Position numbers and translations under genes: made by a program. Of a DNA stretch of 12,274 nucleotides, positions 6,513 through 12,274 are shown one piece after another. Position 1 is the stretch's first letter. Every line of letters begins with the position of its first letter. Source of the stretch: Ktedonobacterales bacterium (GTDB lineage: Bacteria > Chloroflexota > Ktedonobacteria > Ktedonobacterales > JADMIN01); assembly GCA_025935235.1 (NCBI GenBank), contig JAICVT010000098.1, positions 1 to 12,274 on the forward strand, in the 5' to 3' direction. The notes beneath the pieces are model-generated. The model was not told the DNA's origin and did not search any database. It saw only the letters and a list, made by a program, of their open reading frames with translations.

Positions 6513-7307
6513 ATGACAGCGATCTGCATCGCCAACAACAAAGGCGGCGTCGGCAAGACGACCACCGCCGTCAACCTCGCGGCGGGGCTGGCGCGACTCA
6601 ACTACAAGGTGCTGGTGGTAGACATTGATGGCCAGGCCAACGCCACCTACGCGCTGACCGGGCGCGTGCATCCCGCGCCGTCGATCTATGACGTGCTGGT
6701 GGGTACTCGCAAGCTGGAGACGATCCTCTGGCAGACCAACGAGGAGAATGTCTGGCTGGCGCCCGGCGATGGCCGACTGCAGAATGTGGATGTGGAGCTG
6801 GCGGCGCGGCCCGGACGCGAGTGGCGGCTGGCGCGGGCGCTCTCCGGCCTGGAATATCACTACATCATCATTGACACACCGCCCTCGCTGGGCGTGCTGA
6901 CGCAGAACGCGCTGGCCGCCGCGAACAAGGTGGTGGTGCCGATCTCGCTGACTGAGTTCAGCCTGATCGGCATAGACAAGCTCGACGCCATCATCGAGGA
7001 CCTGCGCGACCAGCTCGATCTGGACGATCTGGAGATCGCGGGCGTGGTGGCGACCTTCTACGAGGATACGACCACCGCGCGCGAGACGTGGGGCATCCTC
7101 GAAAAGAAATATGAAGATCGCCTGCTCGAAACGCGCATCCCAAAGAACCTGGACCTGGAGAAGGCGCACCGCGAGCACGAGAGCGTGCTTAGCTTCGCGC
7201 CCAACAGCTCCAGCGGCCTGGCGTATATGGAACTCGCACGGGAGGTAAAGCGCCGTGTCCCAGCGCACTCGCGCCCGTACAACCGGCGCAGCGGCCAGGC
7301 CTACTAA
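6513..7307 (+). CDS. parA: ParA/MinD-type ATPase (orphan ParA)
   Basis: This 264-residue member of the deviant Walker A ATPase family acts as a nucleoid- or membrane-associated dimer switch that positions DNA or protein cargo. Walker A' is KGGVGKTTT (10-18), with signature Lys10 and catalytic Lys15. The A' segment is VVDIDGQANAT (35-45), where the usual DPQGN is DGQAN. Walker B is IIIDTPPSLG (118-127). Length and order match Soj-like ParAs, without the N-terminal helix-turn-helix of plasmid P1-type ParA. ATG 6513 is chosen over an earlier in-frame start at 6462 because KGGVGKT falls at the normal distance from it and AAGGA lies upstream. No ParB gene follows; instead an unrelated ORF overlaps its 3' end by 53 bases. 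Its cargo may be the chromosome or something else. Confidence 0.92.
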   Translation: MTAICIANNKGGVGKTTTAVNLAAGLARLNYKVLVVDIDGQANATYALTGRVHPAPSIYDVLVGTRKLETILWQTNEENVWLAPGDGRLQNVDVELAARPGREWRLARALSGLEYHYIIIDTPPSLGVLTQNALAAANKVVVPISLTEFSLIGIDKLDAIIEDLRDQLDLDDLEIAGVVATFYEDTTTARETWGILEKKYEDRLLETRIPKNLDLEKAHREHESVLSFAPNSSSGLAYMELAREVKRRVPAHSRPYNRRSGQAY

Positions 7308-7833
7308 GCGCGCCGACCGCTCCGATCCCGCCGAGACGTCCGCCGCTGAAGCGCCAGCCAGCGACACTCCTCCCGCGTTGGCGCCCGCGCTGGCGCTGCA
7401 GCCCGATGCGCTGGCGCGTGCGCTGCGGGCTGTGGCGAGCGAGCTGGAGCGTGACCCCGCGTTGGCCGAGCGCGTCGCCCAGGCCATCAACGCGCCGGAC
7501 TTGCCGCCCGCGACGCCAGCCAGCCAGTCAGCCGAGCCAGCATCGGAGCCAGCCGAGCCAGCGCCGCCCGCTGTTGGCCGCAACTTCCATCCCAGCATCG
7601 TCACGGGCGTCGCCGACGCGCTCGGCCCCGGTGTGCCCGATCCCTTCGCGCTGCGCGAGCGGCTGGGTGAGCCTGGGCTACGTGAGGCGCTGGCGTCGCT
7701 GCGGCTCGGCTCGCTGCGCGCCATCCTGCGCGAGCATCACCTGGACCCATCGGGCAGCCTGAGCAAGCTCAACGACGCCGAGAAGCTGCGCGGGCACATC
7801 CTGAAGGCGACGCGCAAGGCTGGGAAGGCGTAG
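7255..7833 (+). CDS. Uncharacterised ParA-linked protein overlapping parA
   Basis: This 192-residue protein has GTG 7255 as its start inside parA, with GGAGG (7241-7245) nine bases upstream, so the 53-base overlap is translated in two frames. Residues 3-22 are Arg/Thr-rich and basic, followed by an Ala/Pro-rich stretch. Residues 48-80 are a likely helical segment (DALARALRAVASELERDPA), and 81-108 are a Pro/Glu/Ala-rich linker. Residues 128-192 form a second helical domain, DPFALRERLGEPGLREAL followed by LGSLRAILREHHLDP and a basic end. The last part recalls small helical repeats that bind nucleic acid (SAP or Rho-N style), but only loosely. There is no ParB helix-turn-helix or CTPase motif. 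Its tight coupling suggests it is the partner or cargo adaptor of this ParA. I do not recognise a named family. Confidence 0.75.
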   Translation: MSQRTRARTTGAAARPTKRADRSDPAETSAAEAPASDTPPALAPALALQPDALARALRAVASELERDPALAERVAQAINAPDLPPATPASQSAEPASEPAEPAPPAVGRNFHPSIVTGVADALGPGVPDPFALRERLGEPGLREALASLRLGSLRAILREHHLDPSGSLSKLNDAEKLRGHILKATRKAGKA

Positions 7834-7858
7834 CGCTCGGTCGCGCATGGGCGAACGG

Positions 7859-9256
7859 TCAGGGGATCGTGTGGCTGGCTCCATCGTCCGCTTCGGCTGG
7901 CGGCGTCTCCCGCTCCACCCGGCGCAGCAGCAGCTGGCTGACCCGCCGCCCATCCATCGCGACGACTTCGACCTCCCAGTCGCCGCCGACCTGGATGTGG
8001 TCGCCTACTTGTGGAACCCGCCCGAGGCGCAGCATCACCAGACCAGCCAGCGTGTTGTACTGGCCGCGCTCGATTGGCGGGATCGCTGGCAGGCCGACGA
8101 CCTCGCGCACATGCTCATACGACTCCGTGCCAGACACCAGCCAACGGCCATCCGCCTGCTGGACGATTGGCGTCTCCTCGTCGAGATCGTATTCGTCGTG
8201 GATCTCGCCTACCAACTCCTCCAGCACATCCTCCAGCGTCAGCAGCCCTTCCACCTGGCCAAATTCACCCACCACCAGCGCGAGATGCGTTCCCTCGCGC
8301 CGGAATGTGGCGAGCGTGTCGCGGAGGTGGCTGTTCTCCAGCACGAAGGTGGCTGGCCGCGCCACTGCCGCAAGCGAGCTGGCGCTGGCCCCGTCCGCTT
8401 CAGACGCATGCGCATCGAGGCAGAGGCGTAAGAGATCCTTCGCGTGCGCCACGCCGATGATCTGGTCGAGCGTGCCGCGATAGACGGGCAGACGGGTCGC
8501 GCCGGAGGAGAGGCAGAGGCGCGCGGCCTTCTCCAGGGACGTGTGCTCCTCGATCGCCACGATGTCGCCACGCGGCGTCATCACGTCTCGTGCGCGCTTA
8601 TCGTCGAAGTCGAAGACGTGTCGCAGCAACACCTCCTCGCCGGGGTCCAGCGCCCCCGCCTCGCCGCTCTGGGCCACCAGCAGCTCCAGTTCCTCGGCTG
8701 AATGGATCTCACCTTGTTCGCCGGTGGGCGAGAGGCCGAGCAGTCGCACGACGGCGTTCCCGGCGCCGTTCATCAGCACGATGAATGGGCGAAAGACACG
8801 CGCAAAGACCAGCAGCGGCGCGGCCACGAAGAGCGAGACTTGCTCGGTGCGCTGCAAGGCGACAGACTTGGGTACCAACTCACCGAGCACAATGTGGAAG
8901 CTGGTGATGATCGCGAAGCTGAGCGCGATGGCGACGGCATCGGCAACATCGGTGGCGAGAGTCGTCGCGCCGATCAAGCCGAAGAGCGGCTCGAACAGGT
9001 GGGCGAGCGAGGGTTCGCCCACCCAGCCGAGCGCGAGGCTGGCCAGCGTGATACCCAGTTGCGTCGCCGCGATGAAGTTGTCCAGATGCGCTGTCTGTTG
9101 TTGCAGGATGCGCGCAACGGTATTGCCTTCGATGACGAGCTGCTCGACGCGCGTGGCCCGCACCTTGACCAGGGCGAATTCGGCGGCCACAAAGAAGGCG
9201 TTGGCGGCCACCAGCGCACAGACCGCCAGCAGGCCGAGCCAGGGGGGAAAGTTCAT
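7859..9256 (-). CDS. CNNM/CBS/CorC-HlyC family membrane protein (hemolysin-like, probable Mg2+/Co2+ transporter)
   Basis: This 465-residue protein is on the minus strand. Residues 1-190 are the CNNM membrane domain, with AANAFFVAAEFALVKVR (17-33) and GELVPKSVAL (125-134). Paired CBS domains follow at about 222-285 (DVMTPRGD) and 295-355 (VVGEFGQVEGLLTLED), and a CorC/HlyC domain lies at about 365-448. Relatives (CorC, MpfA, YugS-type) transport or control Mg2+ across the plasma membrane, with the CBS pair sensing nucleotides; the 'hemolysin' name is historical. The start codon complements 9254-9256 and has AGGAGGTGAT (complement of 9257-9266) immediately upstream, matching the 16S anti-Shine-Dalgarno sequence over ten bases. 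It converges on the ParA-linked gene with a 25-base gap and no visible terminator. Confidence 0.93.
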   Translation of the reverse strand: MNFPPWLGLLAVCALVAANAFFVAAEFALVKVRATRVEQLVIEGNTVARILQQQTAHLDNFIAATQLGITLASLALGWVGEPSLAHLFEPLFGLIGATTLATDVADAVAIALSFAIITSFHIVLGELVPKSVALQRTEQVSLFVAAPLLVFARVFRPFIVLMNGAGNAVVRLLGLSPTGEQGEIHSAEELELLVAQSGEAGALDPGEEVLLRHVFDFDDKRARDVMTPRGDIVAIEEHTSLEKAARLCLSSGATRLPVYRGTLDQIIGVAHAKDLLRLCLDAHASEADGASASSLAAVARPATFVLENSHLRDTLATFRREGTHLALVVGEFGQVEGLLTLEDVLEELVGEIHDEYDLDEETPIVQQADGRWLVSGTESYEHVREVVGLPAIPPIERGQYNTLAGLVMLRLGRVPQVGDHIQVGGDWEVEVVAMDGRRVSQLLLRRVERETPPAEADDGASHTIP

Positions 9257-9266
9257 ATCACCTCCT
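9257..9266 (-). promoter_or_regulatory. Full-length Shine-Dalgarno of the CNNM/CBS gene
   Basis: AGGAGGTGAT on the minus strand matches the full anti-Shine-Dalgarno complement and abuts the ATG, leaving four bases from the AGGAGG core. It fixes the start of the minus-strand gene. The spacing is at the short end of normal. Confidence 0.8.
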
Positions 9267-9320
9267 CACGCAGGAACGCGCATCAACAGGTGGTCAGCGC
9301 ACAGCTTGCGCGCTACGAGT

Positions 9321-9343
9321 GAACGTCGTTCTGAACAGCGTTC
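9321..9343. promoter_or_regulatory. Two adjacent GAAC-N3-GTTC palindromes
   Basis: GAACGTCGTTC (9321-9331) and GAACAGCGTTC (9333-9343) are two near-identical 11-bp palindromes spaced 12 bases centre to centre, about 65-90 bases upstream of the minus-strand gene. They look like a paired operator. The half-sites resemble Gram-positive LexA boxes, but those have a four-base centre. Confidence 0.35.
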
Positions 9344-9440
9344 GCGCCAGCCGCAGACCGCCGCGGATAGATGATATGCTGCGAGACAGCCGCATCCAGG
9401 GTCAAGAGCGCTTTTCCGCGCGGCGGCGCCAGCGATCCCG

Positions 9441-9485
9441 ATGGCTCCGTAGGCTCCATCGCCTCCACAGGCTCCATAGGCTCCA
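9441..9485. repeat. 9-bp tandem repeat, five copies
   Basis: Five head-to-tail 9-mers with consensus TAGGCTCCA occupy 9441-9485: ATGGCTCCG, TAGGCTCCA, TCGCCTCCA, CAGGCTCCA and TAGGCTCCA. The array ends 15 bases before the -35 of the rpmH promoter. Confidence 0.85.
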
Positions 9486-9500
9486 TTGGTGTTCTGGGCT

Positions 9501-9530
9501 TTGACAGCTCGGCGGGGCGACAGGTATAAT
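9501..9530 (+). promoter_or_regulatory. Near-consensus sigma70-type promoter for the rpmH operon
   Basis: Perfect hexamers TTGACA (9501-9506) and TATAAT (9525-9530) are separated by 18 bases. Transcription would start near 9537, about 33 bases before the rpmH start. A match of this quality in GC-rich DNA is very unlikely by chance and fits strong expression of a ribosomal protein gene. Confidence 0.9.
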
Positions 9531-9569
9531 CGTTGGGTACGTCTGGCGGAAAGGGTCTGAAGGGATACC

Positions 9570-9707
9570 ATGAAGCGAACATGGCAGCCGAAGCGCATTC
9601 CCCGCAAGCGCGAGCACGGCTTTAGGAAGCGGATGAGCACGCATGACGGGCGCCGTGTGCTGAAGGCGCGCCGTCTCAAGGGCCGCTGGCGTCTGACCGT
9701 CGTCTAG
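9570..9707 (+). CDS. rpmH: 50S ribosomal protein L34
   Basis: This 45-residue, very basic protein is too short for many ORF cut-offs. It begins MKRTWQPKRIPRKREHGF and continues RKRMSTHDGRRVLKARR, the near-invariant L34 pattern (KRTxQPxxxxRxrxHGFrxRM). L34 binds 23S rRNA in the large subunit. ATG 9570 has AAGGG (9560-9564) upstream and lies directly behind the strong promoter. It heads the rpmH-rnpA-yidD-yidC-jag cluster. Trp5 replaces the Tyr or Phe more often found there. Confidence 0.97.
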   Translation: MKRTWQPKRIPRKREHGFRKRMSTHDGRRVLKARRLKGRWRLTVV

Positions 9708-9759
9708 ACGGCGTGACGCGCAACTGGTCGCGCGGAATGCGTCTCGCAGCGCCTGGTGG

Positions 9760-9870
9760 CTGGGCGATCACGCCCCCGCCGCGCACGAGGCGCATTTTGT
9801 GTGCCCGCCACTCCGCGGGGGAAGCGACGTTTCCGTTCTCCCAGAGGGAGAGGGGCAGGGGTAAGGGCTG
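9760..9870. repeat. Dispersed-repeat-like segment between rpmH and rnpA
   Basis: Its minus strand encodes the phrase LTPAPLPLGER, a hallmark of REP-type intergenic repeats mistranslated in many genomes, from the run TCTCCC-AGA-GGGAGA (9837-9851) and the following GGGGCAGGGGTAAGGG. A second inverted pair, CCCCCGC (9773-9779) and GCGGGGG (9815-9821), lies to its left. The 168-base rpmH-rnpA gap is longer than usual, as expected if a repeat had inserted. The outer boundaries are approximate. Confidence 0.6.
9863..9867 (+). promoter_or_regulatory. rnpA ribosome binding site within the repeat-like segment
   Basis: AAGGG at 9863-9867 lies eight bases before GTG 9876, the first plausible rnpA start. 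It falls at the right-hand end of the repeat-like segment, so the repeat appears to have supplied or replaced the native site. Confidence 0.55.
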
Positions 9871-9875
9871 ACGCG

Positions 9876-10292
9876 GTGGAACACGATGCGCCGGTCGAGC
9901 GTACTACAGGGCGTGAGAGGTTTCGCAGGGACTCGCGCCTCCGCTCGTCGCAGGATTTCCAGCGGGTGCGACGCAAGGGCAGACGGCAGCAGGGTCGGCG
10001 GCTCACGTTGAGCTATGTGCGCCGCCAGCCGCCTGCGCCACCAGCCGCGAGTACTGAGGCCGCGCCGCTCGTCTCGCGCATTGGCTTTTCGGTCAGCAAG
10101 CGCGTCGGCAATGCCGTTACACGCAACCGCGTCAAGCGGCGGCTGCGCGAAGCCGTTCGGCGGCGCCTGTGGAAGACGCAGCCTGGGTGGGATATGATAG
10201 TGGTAGCGCGCCCAGAGGCCGCCAGCGCCGACTATGCCACGCTCGCGGGCGAGCTGCATGACCTGCTCACACAGGCGCGATTGTTGCGGTAA
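9876..10292 (+). CDS. rnpA: Ribonuclease P protein component
   Basis: This is the 138-residue protein subunit of RNase P, which helps the catalytic RNA bind pre-tRNA 5' leaders. It has the N-terminal RDSRLRSSQDFQRVRRKGR (18-36, family 'RLrkxxdFxxvxrxGr') and the RNR motif, KRVGNAVTRNRVKRRLRE (75-92). The frame is open back to 9756, but GTG 9876 is chosen because it has AAGGG at good spacing and leaves only a modest N-terminal extension (residues 1-15). The sequence between RRLTLSYVRR and SRIGFSVSKR (51-67) carries a Pro/Ala-rich insert, which with the extension accounts for a length above the usual 110-120. yidD starts 97 bases after the stop. Confidence 0.95.
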   Translation: MEHDAPVERTTGRERFRRDSRLRSSQDFQRVRRKGRRQQGRRLTLSYVRRQPPAPPAASTEAAPLVSRIGFSVSKRVGNAVTRNRVKRRLREAVRRRLWKTQPGWDMIVVARPEAASADYATLAGELHDLLTQARLLR

Positions 10293-10389
10293 CGAGAGCG
10301 GGCAGGGCGGGCGCAGAGTGTGCGGACGCCAGCGCGCGCCAGCGGATTCCGGGATTCCAGAGCATACGACAGGATACAACGCGGTCGCC

Positions 10390-10602
10390 ATGAAATACAT
10401 TGGAATGGGCCTGATCCGGCTCTATCAACTGACGCTCTCGCAGATTTTTCCCTCGAGCTGCCGCTTCGAGCCGTCGTGCTCGCAATATGGCTACCAGGCC
10501 ATCGAAAAGTATGGGCTGTGGCGCGGCGGCGTGATGGCGGTCAAGCGCATTGGCCGCTGCCATCCGTTCTATCACGGCAACCTGTACGACCCGGTACCAT
10601 AA
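10390..10602 (+). CDS. yidD: Membrane protein insertion efficiency factor YidD
   Basis: This is a 70-residue protein. Family pattern: IRLYQLTLSQIFPSSCRFEPSCSQYGYQAIEKYG (9-42, in part), then GGVMAVKRIGRCHPFYHG and the terminal YDPVP. The three conserved cysteines are at 24, 30 and 57. YidD is a small amphipathic protein at the inner face of the membrane, near YidC, that assists membrane protein insertion. ATG 10390 gives the standard N-terminus (MKYIGMGLIRLYQ). The ribosome site is weak, with AGGAT about 15 bases upstream, so expression may depend on readthrough from rnpA. It lies between rnpA and yidC as in most bacteria. Confidence 0.96.
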   Translation: MKYIGMGLIRLYQLTLSQIFPSSCRFEPSCSQYGYQAIEKYGLWRGGVMAVKRIGRCHPFYHGNLYDPVP

Positions 10603-10782
10603 AACGACGCGGATGCGGGCGTGGCCGCGAGCCGAGCTGAGCGAGCATGAGCCGAGCGCATGTCATCAGAGCAATTATCCATCGAGCCTGGGCGCAGTCG
10701 AGCGCGTGGGCGCCCCGATGCCCGCTGAGCGGCGCGGCGACGGGAGGTTCGGGCGTCACTGCCGCCAGGGAGGACAGTCAGC
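10603..10782 (+). other. 180-bp yidD-yidC spacer
   Basis: No gene is supported. Two GAGCCGAGC direct repeats (10629-10637 and 10649-10657) are present, and one imperfect DnaA-box-like TTATCCATC lies near 10675. The yidC ribosome site GGGAGGA is at 10768-10774. Confidence 0.5.
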
Positions 10783-12231
10783 GTGGGTAGCGAATTCTCA
10801 GGGATTCTGAGCTTCTTCGGATCCCTCTTCTCGCCAATACATACCCTCTTCGACTGGGTATTCTACCTACCCGTCTTCAATATCCTGATCGTCATCTTCC
10901 ACCTGGTCAACAATTTCGCGCTGGCGATTGTGCTGCTGACGCTGCTCATCCGCTTCGCGCTCTACCCGCTGACACGCAAGCAGTTGGCTTCCACGCGCAA
11001 GATGCAGGAGCTGGCGCCGCGGCTGAAGCAGCTTCAGGCGCAACATCGCGGCGACCCGCAGGCGGCGATGGCGGCTCAGCGCGAACTCTACAAAGAGCAC
11101 GGCGTCAGCATGTATGGCGGCTGTCTGCCGCTGTTGATCCAGATGCCTTTCCTCTACGCGCTGTTCTATGCCTGCGAGGCGCTGCTGCCCTCGGCGCACA
11201 CCGCGAAGGAGATCGCCGCCGCGCTGCATACGGTCAACGGCCAGATCTATCCGTTCCTGCCGCAGCTGTCGTCGCTGCCGCCCACACAATTCTTCTGGAC
11301 CAACCTGGCGGCGCCCGACCAGCTCTACATCCTGCCGATCATCGCGGGCATCCTGACGTTCATCCAGATGCGCATGGCGGTTCCGGTGCAGCGGCCCGGC
11401 GCGCCGAAAGACGCGACGACCTCGACGACCAAGAACATGCAGTACATCATGCCGCTGTTCACCATCTTCATCGGCACGCGCTTCCCGGCGGGTCTGGCGC
11501 TCTACTGGTGCGTCTCGACGGGCTTCTCGGCGGTGCAGCAGTACCTGCTGAGTGGCTGGGGATCGTTCTGGGTGGGCGTGCCGGGGATGGAGCATCTGGT
11601 GCCCGCGCCGAAAGATGTGGCCGCGGCGCCCGCCATCGCCGCCTCGCGGGGCGCGGGGCGCGGCGCCATCGCCGCGCCGACCCAGCCTGAGAAGCCCGTC
11701 GGCTTCCTGGCCTCCATGCGCGAGACATTCCAGACGTTGCGCGAGCAGGTCAACACCCAGGCGACAGCGCAGGCGCTCACCGCGCAGGAGAAGCGAGCCA
11801 GCAACGGCGCGAGCAACGGCGCGAACGGCGCGCGCGTGGTGGAGGCGGACGCTGGCTCTGGCGCGGTGGATGAGGAGGAGCGCCAGCCTCGGCCATCACA
11901 ACCCAACCAGCAGCCCAACCGACGCCCGCGCGCCTCGAAGTCGGGCAAGTCGGGCGCGATGCTCGTGCGGCCCAGCGCTCAGGGGAGCGCGGCGGACCTG
12001 GAGGCCGCGGCGAAAGTTGACAGGCCCGAAGAGCGTCTCAAGCGCGACGCGCAGGAGCCGATCAATGGTATGATGGCCGATACCAGCGCATCGGGCGGGC
12101 AGCGCCGCGCAAATGGCGCAAATGGCGCAAATGGCGCGAGCAACGGGCGCAGCGGCAATACCTCCGGCGCGAACTCCGGCAACCAGCGCAGAAATCAGCA
12201 GTCGCGCGGACGCAACCGTAAAGGCAGGTGA
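10783..12231 (+). CDS. yidC: Membrane protein insertase YidC (YidC/Oxa1 family) with long low-complexity tail
   Basis: This is a 482-residue protein. GTG 10783 has GGGAGGA (10768-10774) eight bases upstream. Residues 25-265 are the Oxa1/YidC core. The first core helix contains LLIRFALYPLTRKQ (54-67), and Arg57 matches the essential groove arginine. The cytoplasmic coiled region KMQELAPRLKQLQAQHRGDP lies at 73-92. Further helices lie at about 112-134, 181-200, 219-237 and 240-258. The large periplasmic domain of Gram-negative YidC is absent. Residues from about 266 to 482 are a hydrophilic, disordered tail rich in Ala/Asn/Gly/Gln with NGA repeats and a basic end (QRRNQQSRGRNRKGR), likely ribosome-binding as basic tails are in other YidC/Oxa1 proteins. 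It inserts membrane proteins alone or with SecYEG. jag follows after five bases. Confidence 0.96.
   Translation: MGSEFSGILSFFGSLFSPIHTLFDWVFYLPVFNILIVIFHLVNNFALAIVLLTLLIRFALYPLTRKQLASTRKMQELAPRLKQLQAQHRGDPQAAMAAQRELYKEHGVSMYGGCLPLLIQMPFLYALFYACEALLPSAHTAKEIAAALHTVNGQIYPFLPQLSSLPPTQFFWTNLAAPDQLYILPIIAGILTFIQMRMAVPVQRPGAPKDATTSTTKNMQYIMPLFTIFIGTRFPAGLALYWCVSTGFSAVQQYLLSGWGSFWVGVPGMEHLVPAPKDVAAAPAIAASRGAGRGAIAAPTQPEKPVGFLASMRETFQTLREQVNTQATAQALTAQEKRASNGASNGANGARVVEADAGSGAVDEEERQPRPSQPNQQPNRRPRASKSGKSGAMLVRPSAQGSAADLEAAAKVDRPEERLKRDAQEPINGMMADTSASGGQRRANGANGANGASNGRSGNTSGANSGNQRRNQQSRGRNRKGR
11809..11841 (+). repeat. In-frame Asn-Gly-Ala coding repeat in yidC
   Basis: Near-identical units of the type GCGAGCAACGGC and GCGAACGGC are repeated head to tail and encode SNGASNGANGA (residues 340-350) in the YidC tail. 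Copies differ by only a base or a codon, suggesting expansion by slippage. Confidence 0.65.
12107..12133 (+). repeat. 9-bp tandem repeat in the yidC tail
   Basis: Three exact copies of GCGCAAATG (12107-12115, 12116-12124 and 12125-12133) encode consecutive Asn-Gly-Ala triplets. The AAA-containing unit stands out against the GC-rich codon use nearby. Confidence 0.8.
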
Positions 12232-12236
12232 GCAGC

Positions 12237-12274
12237 GTGGAGAGCGTAGAAGCCTCCGGCAAGACCATCGAAGA
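12237..12274 (+). CDS. jag: Jag/KhpB RNA-binding protein, N-terminus (3' truncated)
   Basis: Twelve complete codons from GTG 12237 read MESVEASGKTIE and continue past the window end. This matches the start of the Jag_N domain ('MxsvExsGkTvEeA'). AGGTGAG (12225-12231) just upstream overlaps the yidC stop and serves as ribosome site. Jag/KhpB carries KH and R3H RNA-binding domains and almost always follows yidC, which supports this call despite the short stretch. Confidence 0.82.
   Translation, partial: MESVEASGKTIE

Larger units (their letters stand above)
9257..9569. other. 313-bp divergent intergenic region
   Basis: The region separates the minus-strand CNNM/CBS gene from rpmH. It contains, in order, the ribosome site of the minus-strand gene, two adjacent GAAC-N3-GTTC palindromes, a 9-bp tandem repeat and the rpmH promoter. 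No gene is supported. dnaA and DnaA-box clusters are not seen. Confidence 0.7.

Noticed and set aside
6393..7724. A 443-codon open frame on the minus strand opposite parA and its partner
   Set aside because: It is antisense to a clear ParA with intact motifs, has an Arg/Ser/Ala-rich composition typical of GC-rich shadow frames, and lacks a recognisable domain.
9321..9343. LexA (SOS) boxes
   Set aside because: The half-sites fit, but both copies have a three-base centre where the Gram-positive box has four; I kept them only as unnamed operator-like palindromes.
8541..9374. A 277-codon plus-strand frame opposite the CNNM/CBS gene
   Set aside because: It is Ser/Ala/Arg-rich without domains, while the opposite strand encodes a complete multi-domain protein with a perfect ribosome site.
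9371..9405. Minus-strand promoter for the CNNM/CBS gene (TTGACC with TATCAT)
   Set aside because: The spacer is 23 bases, too long for a sigma70-type promoter, and no better -10 lies at 16-19 bases.
9313..9582. Minus-strand peptide with Met-Glu-Pro repeats upstream of rpmH
   Set aside because: It is the translation of the 9-bp tandem repeat across a promoter region, with no ribosome site or conserved domain.
10675..10683. DnaA-box-like TTATCCATC in the yidD-yidC spacer
   Set aside because: It is a single imperfect match with no cluster, AT-rich unwinding region or dnaA nearby, so an origin is not supported.
10647..10790. Possible 47-residue ORF between yidD and yidC
   Set aside because: It has no ribosome site, no family resemblance, and ends within the yidC start; it is best regarded as chance.

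Overview
The window is about 12.3 kb of GC-rich bacterial chromosome, almost all coding and mostly on the + strand. Gene order, a monoderm-type YidC without the large periplasmic domain, a small separate oxidase subunit IV-like protein and the proteins around ccmA together suggest an uncultured member of the Chloroflexota. This assignment is inferred from protein style, not from a marker search.

Region 1 (1-4206) is a cytochrome c maturation block. It holds the tail of a CcmI-like protein, an exported and membrane-anchored carboxypeptidase-regulatory-like protein, ccmA, ccmB, ccmC and a 52-residue ccmD that is too short for ordinary ORF calling. Junctions are ATGA overlaps or short gaps, so it reads as one operon. 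CcmAB is the ATP-driven part and CcmCD presents heme. CcmE, CcmF and CcmG/H are not in the window.

Region 2 (4207-5549) continues the respiratory theme with an oxidase subunit IV-like protein and subunit III (ctaE) of an aa3-type cytochrome c oxidase, which itself depends on mature heme proteins. A strong hairpin closes this block. It is followed by a YbaK-like aminoacyl-tRNA editing domain protein (5687-6187) that lacks two residues normally important for catalysis.

Region 3 (6188-7833) has a 143-bp palindromic REP/MITE-like element, a candidate promoter, and a two-gene unit. The unit is an orphan ParA ATPase and a 192-residue partner of unknown family whose start lies inside parA. It converges on a CNNM/CBS/CorC-type membrane protein (7859-9256, minus strand).

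Region 4 (9257-12274) starts at a divergent intergenic region with adjacent small palindromes, a 9-bp tandem repeat and a near-consensus sigma70-type promoter. That promoter faces the classic rpmH-rnpA-yidD-yidC-jag cluster (L34, RNase P protein, insertion-efficiency factor, membrane insertase, RNA-binding KhpB/Jag). This cluster often lies near the replication origin, but dnaA is not upstream here. A second dispersed-repeat-like segment sits between rpmH and rnpA and appears to contain the rnpA ribosome binding site.

Most of the window is housekeeping. The parts least explained are the ParA partner, the degenerate YbaK-like protein, the protein upstream of ccmA, and the repeat inserted in the rpmH-rnpA leader. 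I found no CRISPR array, tRNA, rRNA or transposase.
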